Source: Dasania marina DSM 21967 (GTDB lineage Bacteria; Pseudomonadota; Gammaproteobacteria; Pseudomonadales; Dasaniaceae). Taken from it: a stretch of DNA of 64,000 bases. The translations under genes were made by a program, and so were the position numbers. Positions 54,735-64,000 of the stretch are shown here, piece by piece (the first letter of the stretch is position 1; each line of letters begins with the position of its first letter). The notes beneath the pieces are model-generated. The model ran no database searches. It had not been told where the DNA came from and saw only the letters and a list, made by a program, of their open reading frames with translations. The stretch is from contig NZ_KB891585.1 in the NCBI RefSeq assembly GCF_000373485.1, positions 157,698 to 221,697 on the forward strand, written 5' to 3'.

Positions 54735-55787
54735 ATGTACGACGTCGTTCAAGACTATTATGGTAAGCAGCTGCAAAGCTCTGCCGACCTGAAAACCACC
54801 GCCTGCTGCGACGTTAGCAATATGCCGGAGTGGCTTAAGCCCTTACTAGCACGAATTCACCCCGAGGTATTGTCGCGTTATTATGGTTGTGGTTTGGTTT
54901 GCCCGCCACTGCTATCAGGCTGTCGAGTGTTGGATTTGGGCTGCGGTTCGGGCCGCGATGTGTATGCTTTGGCGCAACTGGTAGGCCCCGAAGGTGAAGT
55001 GGTAGGCGTCGACATGACCGACGAACAACTGGCTGTGGCTTGCGCGCATCAAGATTGGCATGCCCAGTCCTTGGGTTATGACAACGTACGTTTTATCAAA
55101 GGCTATATCGAAAAACTAGACGAGCTGGATCTGCAGCCCGGTTCTTTTGATGTCATCGTGTCCAACTGTGTGGTCAACCTCTCGCCGGACAAAGCCGCCG
55201 TTCTCAAAGGTATACATCGCTTGCTGAAACCCGGTGGTGAATTTTATTTTTCCGATGTCTATTGCGATCGCCGGGTGCCGGATGCCGTACGCGAGGATTC
55301 GGTATTGTACGGAGAATGCTTAGGCGGGGCTTTGTACTGGAATGATTTTCTGCGCCTATCCGATGCTGCAGGCTTCAGCGATGCTCGCCTAGTGGAGGAC
55401 CAGCCTCTGCTTGTGACCGATAGTCAATTGGCTCAGCAAACCGGTAACCTGCGTTTTTTCTCAGCCAGCTATCGCCTATTCAAAATTGATGGGCTAGAGA
55501 GCGCTTGCGAGGATTATGGCCAAGCGGTTATTTACCAAGGCACGATACCCAACAGCCCACACAGTTTCGTGTTGGATAAACACCACAACATTGCAACAGG
55601 CAAGGTATTTCCAGTTTGTGGCAATACCTGGCGTATGTTGAAGGATACACGCTTTGCCGAGCACTTCAGTTTTATCGGCGACTTCAGCCAGCATTTCGGT
55701 TTGTTCGAAGGCTGCGGTTCGACTATGCCTTTTGATGCCGCAACCACAACCACAACCACAACCACAGAGAGTAATCCATGCTGCTAG
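54735..55787 (+). CDS. arsM: Arsenite S-adenosylmethionine methyltransferase ArsM
   Basis: 350 residues from ATG 54735, with TTTGGAG upstream. SAM-binding core RVLDLGCGSGRDVYALAQLV, VVGVDMTDEQLAVA and SFDVIVSNCVVNLSPDK. Cysteines at 24, 52, 145 and 195 match by position and context (TACCDVS, YYGCG, SNCVVNL, YGECLGGALYW) the four arsenic-binding cysteines of algal ArsM. It would methylate As(III) to methyl- and dimethylarsenic in the cytosol, the substrate for ArsS. The C-terminus is unusual: a Thr run and a final SNPCC. The next gene overlaps by ten bases. Part of the arsM-arsC-pst transcription unit. Confidence 0.93.
   Translation: MYDVVQDYYGKQLQSSADLKTTACCDVSNMPEWLKPLLARIHPEVLSRYYGCGLVCPPLLSGCRVLDLGCGSGRDVYALAQLVGPEGEVVGVDMTDEQLAVACAHQDWHAQSLGYDNVRFIKGYIEKLDELDLQPGSFDVIVSNCVVNLSPDKAAVLKGIHRLLKPGGEFYFSDVYCDRRVPDAVREDSVLYGECLGGALYWNDFLRLSDAAGFSDARLVEDQPLLVTDSQLAQQTGNLRFFSASYRLFKIDGLESACEDYGQAVIYQGTIPNSPHSFVLDKHHNIATGKVFPVCGNTWRMLKDTRFAEHFSFIGDFSQHFGLFEGCGSTMPFDAATTTTTTTTESNPCC
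55741..55766 (+). repeat. Hexanucleotide repeat at the arsM 3' end
   Basis: About four tandem copies of a CAACCA/AACCAC unit encode a run of threonines just before the terminal SNPCC. Six-base units keep the frame, so copy number could vary without loss of the protein. Confidence 0.75.
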
Positions 55788-56329
55788 CTGAAGGCCAACG
55801 TTCGCAACCAAAAATTTCGCAACTAAAAAGCGCGGCAGAACTACCGTTGCGGATCTTGGTGCTATGCACGGGCAACTCTGCGCGCTCCATTATGGCCGAA
55901 TCAATATTTAACAGTTTGGCTGCCGACTTGTTTCAGGCCTATAGCGCAGGCAGTAACCCGACCGGAAAAGTTCACCCCATGGCACTGGCACAGATAGGGC
56001 AATTAGCGCTGCCTGAAAATATGATTGTTCGCAGCAAGAGTTGGCAAGAATTTACCGACCGCAATGCGCCGGAGTTTGATCTGCTGCTAACCGTTTGCGA
56101 CCACGCTGCCGCAGAACCCTGCCCCACCTTTGCTGGCCAGTATGAGTACGTGCACTGGAGTTTTCCAGACCCAGCAGGCTCATCGAATAATGTGGAAGCA
56201 GAGCGTGCAGCCTTTACGCGCTGTTTTAATAACATCAAAACACGGGTAGAAACCTTAGTCGCTAAGCTATCGACTAACATCTGTAATAACCGTGCAACCG
56301 TCGCCAACGTAATGAGAGAGTTGTCATGA
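55778..56329 (+). CDS. arsC: Thioredoxin-type arsenate reductase (LMW phosphatase family)
   Basis: 183 residues, overlapping arsM by ten bases. LMW tyrosine-phosphatase fold with P-loop LCTGNSARS (Cys30-x5-Arg36) and the SFPDPAGS general-acid loop. Cys107 and Cys115 in LLTVCDHAAAEPCPTFAG correspond to the redox pair of thioredoxin-coupled ArsC, so it would reduce arsenate to arsenite for ArsM. A ~20-residue N-terminal extension precedes the fold. The stop overlaps the pstS start by four bases. Confidence 0.9.
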   Translation: MLLAEGQRSQPKISQLKSAAELPLRILVLCTGNSARSIMAESIFNSLAADLFQAYSAGSNPTGKVHPMALAQIGQLALPENMIVRSKSWQEFTDRNAPEFDLLLTVCDHAAAEPCPTFAGQYEYVHWSFPDPAGSSNNVEAERAAFTRCFNNIKTRVETLVAKLSTNICNNRATVANVMRELS

Positions 56330-57171
56330 TAAAAACAGTGATAAGCACACTTTTGCTATTGAGCGTAATGCTAAATCTCGGTGTGGCACTAGCCGATAAT
56401 AAACATCTGACACTAACCGGGTCTAGCACGGTTGCGCCACTGGCAATGGAGATCGCCAAACGCTACGAATCACAACATCCCGGTGTGCGTATCGATGTGC
56501 AAATGGGCGGATCTTCGCGAGGTATTAATGACACCCGTATGGGCTTGGCCGGCATAGGCATGGTATCGCGGGCATTAAAACCCACTGAACAAGATCTCAC
56601 ATCCTTTCTGATTGCCATGGATGGTATCGGTATCATCCTGCATAAGAGCAATGTCGTGAGTGCGCTCAGCGACGCGCAGATAATTGATATATACACAGGG
56701 AAAATAAATAATTGGCAGCAATTGGGTGCTGCCGACCTGGCTATCACTGTGGTCAACAAGGCGGAGGGTCGCTCAACATTGGAGCTGTTCCTGCAATATT
56801 TCACTCTGAAAAACAGCCAAATTAAGGCGCAGGTAGTGATAGGTGAAAATCAACAGGGTATTAAAACCGTCGCCGGTAACCCCGGTGCCATTGGCTATGT
56901 ATCCATAGGTACAGCCGAGTATGAGCAAGCCTTAGGTACGCCTATAAAATTACTGCCTATGGCTGGTCATGCCGCCACGGTTGAGTCGGTGGCCAAGGGT
57001 GATTATCCCTTGTCGCGTCAGCTCAATCTGGTGGTCAGTACTGAACCCGTTGGATTGCTTAAGAATTTTATAACTTTTGCGCAATCAACTGCAGTGAAGG
57101 ATCTTATAGCAGCACAATTTTTTGTTGCGCCTGTTAACGATGGCATTAAAAGTAATGCCATAGGTGAATAG
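56326..57171 (+). CDS. pstS: Phosphate ABC transporter substrate-binding protein PstS
   Basis: 281 residues with a signal peptide (cleaved around LGVALA). Binding motifs: TLTGSSTVAPLAMEIAKRY (phosphate contacts), VQMGGSSRGINDTRMG and GRSTLELFLQYF. It delivers phosphate, and possibly arsenate, to PstCA. It overlaps the arsenate reductase gene (ATGA) and heads pstSCAB. Specificity between phosphate and arsenate cannot be read from sequence; the short, PBP-like form differs from larger E. coli PstS. Confidence 0.9.
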   Translation: MIKTVISTLLLLSVMLNLGVALADNKHLTLTGSSTVAPLAMEIAKRYESQHPGVRIDVQMGGSSRGINDTRMGLAGIGMVSRALKPTEQDLTSFLIAMDGIGIILHKSNVVSALSDAQIIDIYTGKINNWQQLGAADLAITVVNKAEGRSTLELFLQYFTLKNSQIKAQVVIGENQQGIKTVAGNPGAIGYVSIGTAEYEQALGTPIKLLPMAGHAATVESVAKGDYPLSRQLNLVVSTEPVGLLKNFITFAQSTAVKDLIAAQFFVAPVNDGIKSNAIGE

Positions 57172-57191
57172 CCAACGAGGCCGACCAATCC

Positions 57192-58073
57192 ATGTTTAAC
57201 AACAGCACCCATAACCAGATCGATAGACGACTCAATGTCTTGCTATTGATTTTGGCCAGCGCAACAGCGCTGCTGTTGGCGCTCATTATTCTGTTTTTGC
57301 TCAACGAGTCTTGGCCATTTTTTGCCAACCGCTGGCGGGATGGGTCATGGCTTCAACTGTTTTACGGCCAGAGTTGGTATCCCTTGGAAGGCCAGTTCGG
57401 CATGGCACCGATGATACTGTCGTCGCTGGCGGTAACGGTGGGGGCAGTTGTTTTAGCCTTGCCGCTGGGTTTGGGCAGCGCTATTTTTCTGCAATTTTAT
57501 GCACCGCCGCGCTGGGCTCAAAGCTTTCGCCTGCTATTAAATGTGTTAGCGGGTATACCCTCAGTAGTGTTCGGTTTGTGGGGCTTGACGCGCTTGGTAC
57601 CGCTAATTACCAGTTGGCAACCACCAGGGGCTTCGCTGCTGGCGGCGATACTGGTGTTGACGTTAATGATACTTCCAACCATTGCCCTCACCAGTGCGTC
57701 CGCCTTGACCAGTGTACCTAGAGAGTTGTTGGCTGGCAGTATGGCGCTGGGGCTGCGCCGCAACACCCAGATTCTGCATATTATCCTGCCCGCTGCTAGT
57801 GCCGGGATTAGCAGCGGCGTACTGCTTGCCACGGCGCGCGCACTGGGTGAAACCTTAGCGGTGCTGATGGTGGCCGGCAATGTAGTACAAAACCCGTCCG
57901 GCTTGTTTGAACCGGTGCGTGTGCTAACGGCCAATATAGCGCTGGAGATGGCCTATGCTATGGGCGATCATCGCGCTAGCCTATTTGCGTCTGGTCTGTT
58001 GCTAACGGTACTGGTTTGGCTGCTGTCTTGGTTCGCTCATCGTGTTAGCAAAGGGGCGAAACAATATGGCTGA
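57192..58073 (+). CDS. pstC: Phosphate ABC transporter permease PstC
   Basis: 293 residues with about six membrane helices and a long periplasmic loop (SWYPLEGQFGMAPMILSSLA). EAA-type loop: ELLAGSMALGLRRNTQILHI, LPAASAGISSGVLLATARAL, GETLAVLMVAGN. LNVLAGIPSVVFGLWGL is the PstC signature. Partner of PstA (58066), whose start overlaps its end by eight bases. Confidence 0.92.
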   Translation: MFNNSTHNQIDRRLNVLLLILASATALLLALIILFLLNESWPFFANRWRDGSWLQLFYGQSWYPLEGQFGMAPMILSSLAVTVGAVVLALPLGLGSAIFLQFYAPPRWAQSFRLLLNVLAGIPSVVFGLWGLTRLVPLITSWQPPGASLLAAILVLTLMILPTIALTSASALTSVPRELLAGSMALGLRRNTQILHIILPAASAGISSGVLLATARALGETLAVLMVAGNVVQNPSGLFEPVRVLTANIALEMAYAMGDHRASLFASGLLLTVLVWLLSWFAHRVSKGAKQYG

Positions 58074-58895
58074 GCGACTATTTAGCTGGCTGTTATTGGT
58101 CTGCGCCCTGCTGGTGGTGTCCGCACTGCTGTGGGTGCTGAGCGATGTGGTACTGCAAGGCGCTACCCATTTTAGTTGGCAGTTTCTGTTTGATGCGCCT
58201 ACCGATGCTGGCCGTGGCGGTGGCATAGCGCCAATTTTGGTGTCTACCTTATGGCTATTATTGATTGCACTCACTGTCGCCCTACCCTTGGGTTTGGGTG
58301 TTGCCATTTGGCTATCAGAATTTGCCAGCAGTAATAGCCGCTTTGCCAACAGCACCGGTATCACCCTAGATATTTTGGCTGGCGTGCCCTCTATTGTTTA
58401 CGGCTTATTTGGCAACGCTTTTTTCAGCATTTACTTAGGGTTGGGCTTTTCACTATTGTCCGGTGGCTTGACCCAAGCTTGCATGATATTGCCGGTATTT
58501 GTACGCACCTGCGAAGTTGGCTTGCGCACAGTCAGCAACGATTGGCGACGCGGTGCTTTGGCCTTGGGGATGACGCGCAGCACTGCCATTTGGCACATAC
58601 TGTTGCCAGCTGCACGCCCAGCTATTGTCGCCGGCTTGATTTTGAGTATCGGCCGAGCCACAGCCGAAACGGCGGCGCTTTTATTCACCAGTGGTTATGT
58701 TGACCGCATGCCGGGATCGTTACTGGATTCGGGCCGGGCACTGGCGGTGCATATCTATGATTTGTCGATGAATGTCACCGGCGGCGACGGCGCAGCCTAC
58801 GCTTCGGCGTTAGTACTAGTAACACTCATTATTGTGCTCAACACCTTGGCACAAAGTTTAGTAGACAGCTGGTTTAAGCGCAGGCTGGTAATAGC

Positions 58896-58899
<4 letters not shown>
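58066..58899 (+). CDS. pstA: Phosphate ABC transporter permease PstA
   Basis: 277 residues from ATG 58066, overlapping pstC by eight bases. Six helices; conserved LDILAGVPSIVYGLFGNAFF, RRGALALGMTRSTAIWHILL, SIGRATAETAALLFTSGY. Forms the membrane channel with PstC. The next gene overlaps by four bases. Confidence 0.92.
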
Positions 58900-59774
<875 letters not shown>

Positions 59775-59927
59775 CTAAAGCTAGCCACTGCTTTGCTGTG
59801 TAGCGCGCTAACTTGCTGCCGAAATAAGTAGTGATCTTGAACTTACGGCACGTCGAGTTTAACGTTTAAATGACAGAGTGCCGTTCTGTTATTTTTACTC
59901 GCTGTGATATACCAACGTGGAGTATCT

Positions 59928-60068
59928 ATGAATATACCAATAGGGATGGGCTGCTCTAACCAAGAGCTCTGTGATCAGATTGGAGCTGTGCTAGGTTATG
60001 CTTTTCTTGGGTTATTTATTTGGTTTGTGGTTTACCTCATCGTTAAATCGACTACAAATAAAAAATAA
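59928..60068 (+). CDS. Small single-helix membrane protein (46 aa)
   Basis: A 46-residue frame with GTGGAG six bases before its ATG. Residues about 18-39 (IGAVLGYAFLGLFIWFVVYL) form one membrane helix, preceded by a short segment with two cysteines (GCSNQELCDQ) and followed by a basic tail. Not recognised. It lies 153 bp after pstB in a gap and may be an accessory small protein or chance. Confidence 0.45.
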   Translation: MNIPIGMGCSNQELCDQIGAVLGYAFLGLFIWFVVYLIVKSTTNKK

Positions 60069-60564
60069 ATACCTTTTTAATCAGATCCTCTAACAGCAAC
60101 AAGAATATATACAGAGTAATTACTCTGCAGTAACTTTCCCTCACTCCCTTCTTTCTTTTACCTCGTATCAACCCTCCCCCCTAGATTTTCAGACATTACC
60201 TAACATGGGTGCCTTACACGGTATTACATTAAGGGGGCTTGTTTGGCTGATGATAATGCAAGCTGATCCGTGTTCCTTACTAAGGTTACTGAGTGGATAA
60301 TGCTTATATTTAACCGCATCAATTGATATTTATCTGTAAATCGGTAAATTGGCGTAGAGATATTAGTCATATTTAGGCGTTTAGATGTTATGATAAAAAC
60401 CTTATTTATCAATGGCTTGAATTTAATTGCTGAGACTGCTGCTAGTTATGGTCGGTCTATCCAGTTTTATAGGCCAGAGAATAAGGTCAACAGTTAACAC
60501 CATCAGCGCCTAGATCAAATCACGGTAGCCTGATCATACAGCGTGTAGCGGCTTAGGAAGAATC
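60069..60564. other. Intergenic region before the antiporter gene
   Basis: About 500 bp, AT-rich, without recognisable gene, RNA or terminator. A 35-codon frame at about 60389 has no ribosome site. The end of the gap should contain the promoter of the antiporter gene. Confidence 0.4.
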
Positions 60565-62298
60565 ATGACTATAGAATTAATGTACCAATACATTTTTGGC
60601 GCAGCTAGCCTCGCGTTGCTTTGTGTCGTTGCCAGTGTGTTAACACGCCGTGTTGGTGCCCCTATTCTATTGGTGTTTTTAGTCATCGGGATGCTGGTAG
60701 GCGAAGAAGGCCCTGGGGGATTCAAGTTTGACGATTTTAGCTTGGCCTTTCTGTTGGGCAATATAGCGCTGGCTATAATCATCTTTGATGGTGGCTTGGG
60801 CACGCAAAAAGCCACTTTTCGGGTCAGCCTAAAGCCCGCCCTATCCCTCGCTACAGTTGGGGTGCTGATTACTGCAGGCATTACCGGCTACGCTGCCTAT
60901 CGGGTGCTTGGGCTACCCTGGCAAGAGGCGCTTTTGATAGGCGCTATCGTCGGCTCTACGGATGCTGCTGCCGTGTTTGGGCTACTTAGGAATGCCGGTT
61001 TTGAGTTAAAAGAACGTACTGGCGCAACCCTTGAGATTGAATCGGGCTCGAATGATCCCATGGCTATCTTCCTTACCATTACGCTGGTGCAGCTCTTGCA
61101 GGTTCAGGGTGCTGGCAATGAAGGCTGGACTGTTGTTAATGAGCTTTTTCTACAGATGGGTTTGGGCTTGGCTGTTGGTTTTACCGGCGGTTATCTACTT
61201 GTTCAATTATTAAAAAAATTAGCGCTGCCTTCATCGTCGTACCCGCTGTTAGCTTTAGCCGGTGCCATTACGCTCTTTGGTGTAACAACCATGTGGGGCG
61301 GCAGTGGATTTTTGGCGATATTTATTGTCGGCGTTATGATTGGCAATACGCCCTTACCTTACAGCAATGATATTCACCGGTTTCACGATGGTGTCTCCTC
61401 GCTAAGCCAGATTGGCATGTTTTTGATGCTGGGTTTGCTAGTCACTCCCAGTAATCTTTTACCGATGGTTATCCCCGCCGTTGCTATCGCCTTTGTACTA
61501 ATTTTTATAGCAAGGCCATTGGCTGTGTTGGTGTCCTTGCTACCCTTTCATTTCCCGTGGCGTGAACAAGTCTTTATTGGTTGGTGTGGGTTACGTGGAG
61601 CGGTACCGATTATTTTAGCGGTGTTCCCTTCGTTAGCCGGGCTAGAGCACAGCCGTATGTATTTTGACCTGGTGTTCTTTGTGGTGCTTATTTCACTGGT
61701 ACTACAAGGCTGGACCATCGCACCTATGGCTAGATGGCTGGGTATAGATTTACCGCCAACAGCCAAGGCTGCTGAGTGTTTGCATCTCACCATCAAGCAC
61801 GAACAAGACAAAGAGCTATTGGTTTATCCCGTGTTAGCAGGTAGTCGTGCGGACGGTATCAGAGTGAAGCGTTTGCCAGTAACAGAAGGCAGCCAGATGG
61901 TAGGCGTCATTCATCGGGGGGTACTACTGCACGATATAGACCAGCGCAGGCTTATGTGCGACGACCAAGTCATCATTCTGGCGACCAGTAGCGCCAGAGC
62001 CGCATTAGGTAGCGTATTCGCACCACCCGCACATGTTTCTTTTAATGAAGGCGGCCGCTTTTTTGGTGAGTTTGTGTTGCACCCAGACGCCAAGTTATCG
62101 GAAATTGCTCAGGCTTATGGTTTCGAAGTGGATGCAGCTAATGCGGAGTTAACCGTTAAAGATTATCTACTCAAAAAGTTTCATGGCAAACCTGTGCTTG
62201 GCGACAATGCCAAGCTGGGGCCGGTTAAACTTATTGTGAGGGAAATTAAAGGCAATAATATTGAGTCTGTTGGCTTGAAGTTAAGAACATCAAAATAG
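60565..62298 (+). CDS. nhaP2: NhaP2/CvrA-type potassium/proton antiporter
   Basis: 577 residues, GGAAGA upstream of ATG. The N-terminal ~390 residues are a CPA1 exchanger with 12-13 helices: APILLVFLVIGMLVGEEGPG, GGLGTQKATF, AIVGSTDAAAVFGLLRNAGF (ion-binding Asp), LEIESGSNDPMAIFLTITL (GxNDP) and WCGLRGAVPIILAVFP. The C-terminal region is a TrkA-C/CorC-type regulatory module. NhaP2 exports K+ or Na+ in exchange for H+. Not obviously connected to the arsenic genes. Confidence 0.92.
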   Translation: MTIELMYQYIFGAASLALLCVVASVLTRRVGAPILLVFLVIGMLVGEEGPGGFKFDDFSLAFLLGNIALAIIIFDGGLGTQKATFRVSLKPALSLATVGVLITAGITGYAAYRVLGLPWQEALLIGAIVGSTDAAAVFGLLRNAGFELKERTGATLEIESGSNDPMAIFLTITLVQLLQVQGAGNEGWTVVNELFLQMGLGLAVGFTGGYLLVQLLKKLALPSSSYPLLALAGAITLFGVTTMWGGSGFLAIFIVGVMIGNTPLPYSNDIHRFHDGVSSLSQIGMFLMLGLLVTPSNLLPMVIPAVAIAFVLIFIARPLAVLVSLLPFHFPWREQVFIGWCGLRGAVPIILAVFPSLAGLEHSRMYFDLVFFVVLISLVLQGWTIAPMARWLGIDLPPTAKAAECLHLTIKHEQDKELLVYPVLAGSRADGIRVKRLPVTEGSQMVGVIHRGVLLHDIDQRRLMCDDQVIILATSSARAALGSVFAPPAHVSFNEGGRFFGEFVLHPDAKLSEIAQAYGFEVDAANAELTVKDYLLKKFHGKPVLGDNAKLGPVKLIVREIKGNNIESVGLKLRTSK

Positions 62299-62448
62299 GA
62301 CATGTATGGGCAATAGCTCAGGCTTGAACTGCCACCGCCTCATAATCGATTGCTAGCAAACATGTAATGAATAGTAGAATTTAACATCAGTATTTTTATA
62401 GGGAATTAATGCCCTCGTGGCCGCGATAACACTAGGTAAAAAACGCTG

Positions 62449-62811
62449 TTATAAAAGGCAAGATGGCGCTGCATTACTATCACATTGTGTAATCATGGTT
62501 TTGAGCGTTCGCTCCATTTTTTTAAATCCTGAATCTTTTCTTGCACGTCGTTTAAGTGCGTTACTGTTAGCTCTTGAATTTGCTCACAGCTCTTCCCCCT
62601 GCAGTTACTAGGCTTAATAAGCCACTAATTTCGCTTAAGGAAAAACCAAGCTCACGACAGCGACGAATAAACCTTATATTACCTACCTGATCTTCCAAAT
62701 ACATACCAGGCCGCCAATACTTCTTAACGGCTCTGTCAATACCCCGCTCTTTTCATAATACCTAATGGTCTCACCTTGGGGTACTAGGGATTTTCCCTCG
62801 TAAACGTCCAT
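62449..62811 (-). pseudogene. Frameshifted MerR-family metal-responsive regulator
   Basis: Three minus-strand frames join into a MerR protein. It begins near ATG 62811 with PQGETIRYYEKSGVLTEP, continues EDQVGNIRFIRRCRELGFSL then SEISGLLS, and ends CRGKSCEQIQELTVTHLNDV, then LKKMERTLKTMITQC to a stop at 62449. The order and spacing match heavy-metal MerR regulators, including the C-terminal cysteines. At least two frameshifts and a damaged N-terminus make it inactive. Confidence 0.75.
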
Positions 62812-64000
62812 AAATCTCTACACCGTGGGCGTAAGTTTGATGAGCCCACCTGGAGAGCAAGCAATGAATAGACTGCGTATCCTACTAAATTCACGGTATT
62901 TCTTTTGGATGGCTCTGACTTAACCATCGATCAGTATGATTAGCGCGACTCTGTCTCGCGGCAACTTGGAGCCACATCGGAATGTTCTACATGCAGCACA
63001 TCAGGCAGGAGTTACGAAGGTCGTCTATCCAAACGTGCAGGAGCAGAAAAGACGTGCGGATGGTCCCGTAGTTGTCCCATGCGCGCGGTGTTTCCCTTGA
63101 ATTCATCAGTTCAAAATGGCGCCAGCCGTGTCGCACTCCCGCCTACAAAGCTTGCGAACACATTCTCTCGCCGTGGTCTGGATTCTCGAATCACTGGAAC
63201 TCTGGTTGGCTAATTCTAATGCCAGATCATATAGCTCGAGTGCCTTTGCGCTAGCGAACCATTTGCCCTGTTCACCCGGTCTGGTCTAGATCATATCAGA
63301 TCAGCAAGAATTTCTGCCCCTGCCCCTGCCCCTGCCATTGCGGCATAGCGCTTCGCCAAGGGCACGGTACCGCGCGAGATACATATTGCCCTGGGCCGCC
63401 CTCAGCCCATAGCGTCGAGGGGCCTCGTCAAACAGGCCGGACTAAATCTTAATTGTCACTTAATATCCGAAACCGCCATCAAAATTATTAACCATTATGT
63501 GTAAAATTAGGCGCTACAACAGGCCCTTAAAGTGATTATTGTTTAGCACGTTTATGCAAACGTCCATTCAGATAAGGCAATTGGATGTACTGCCCAACAG
63601 TTCCTTATGGCGTTACTGCCTAGTAGTCTGCCTACACAGGCAATACCAGCCCCACCAATACCTGTTTGCCATTTATTTGCCGTTAAAGGTACTTTAAAAA
63701 TTTATTACGCTCTCAGCATCAATAGCCGCCCGCTTGGCCTTGGTATTGGCGAGCTCCATCAGTTTAAAACCAGCAAGGTCTATGGCGATGGTAAAAGCGT
63801 GCTCCAGCACAGGGGGAACTTGCTCTACAAGAGTAACTGAGAGGCCCTGTGTTAGTTGCTCCCTACCCTGTCCCTAATTAAGAAATCACTATTTAGAACT
63901 TTTAGATATTACACGCTCTCAATTTGGCGAGGTTCAAACTCTATGTCCATACTGTGTATAGGCAGCAGTGTATTTGTGCGCCATGTGTTTTATTGAATTA
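62812..64000. other. Decayed region at the right edge
   Basis: No intact gene. Plus strand at about 62967-63100 reads EPHRNVLHAAHQAGVTKVVY, like the NAD(P)-binding strand of NmrA/QorB-type reductases, then breaks down. A minus-strand fragment (about 63694-63876) reads FTIAIDLAGFKLMELANTKA without any start codon. A short (CTGCCC) tandem run lies near 63316-63336. The region looks like gene remains, with no identifiable mobile element. Confidence 0.4.

Noticed and set aside
62417-62611. 64-codon plus-strand frame
   Set aside because: It lies antisense over the MerR pseudogene, which gives a much better family match.
63607-63840. 77-codon plus-strand frame near the right edge
   Set aside because: No family features; the opposite strand carries a more protein-like fragment, and the region is decayed.

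Overview
The window looks like chromosome from a marine gammaproteobacterium, most plausibly of the Cellvibrionales type. The reasons are ordinary gammaproteobacterial housekeeping genes (xthA, yajC, cysB, thrH, pabB), many TonB-dependent and acyl-CoA functions, GTG/ATG starts with Shine-Dalgarno sites, and about 45-50 % GC judged by eye. No rRNA, tRNA or CRISPR array was seen.

Layout. 1-11.3 kb is mostly single genes separated by good terminators: a truncated CPA2 antiporter, an ExoIII-type nuclease, YajC, a 5'-nucleotidase, CysB, ThrH, a cluster of REP-like palindromes, an LplT-type transporter, a LuxR regulator facing N-carbamoylputrescine amidase, a thioesterase, a Cys-rich lipoprotein and PabB. 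11.6-20.6 kb is a propionyl-CoA/methylmalonyl-CoA pathway unit: carboxyltransferase, a very long biotin carboxylase-BCCP fusion, epimerase, B12-dependent mutase, MeaB chaperone and thioesterase. 20.6-26.7 kb holds a DnaA-box cluster in front of a dimeric dUTPase, a winged-helix/nuclease-like protein, several AT-richer orphan genes, a nitronate monooxygenase-like enzyme and decayed sequence.

26.8-39.9 kb is a candidate regulated scavenging locus: ECF sigma factor, FecR, a signalling (STN) TonB receptor, a second paralogous TonB receptor, a penicillin-acylase-family lipoprotein, a DUF485/ActP-type symporter pair and an exported amidase-signature enzyme. The genes suggest uptake and hydrolysis of an amide-linked compound; the substrate is unknown. 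A broken integrase follows.

41.4-46.2 kb is a nitrogen-oxide module: quinol-type NO reductase divergent from HD-GYP/zinc-ribbon protein, NrtS-like transporter, ECF sigma and zinc-finger anti-sigma genes that overlap each other. Two pseudogenes (NDH-2-like and glutamate-synthase-like) separate it from the next block.

48.5-59.8 kb is the most striking region: an arsenosugar-type arsenic cluster (arsS, TVP38-FAD oxidoreductase fusion, DUF547 protein, two arsenosugar-family glycosyltransferases, DoxX-like protein, arsM, thioredoxin-type arsenate reductase) running by overlapping genes directly into pstS-pstC-pstA-pstB. This ties a dedicated phosphate(/arsenate) importer to arsenate reduction, methylation and probable sugar conjugation. 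The right end carries an NhaP2-type antiporter and then decayed DNA with a broken MerR regulator.
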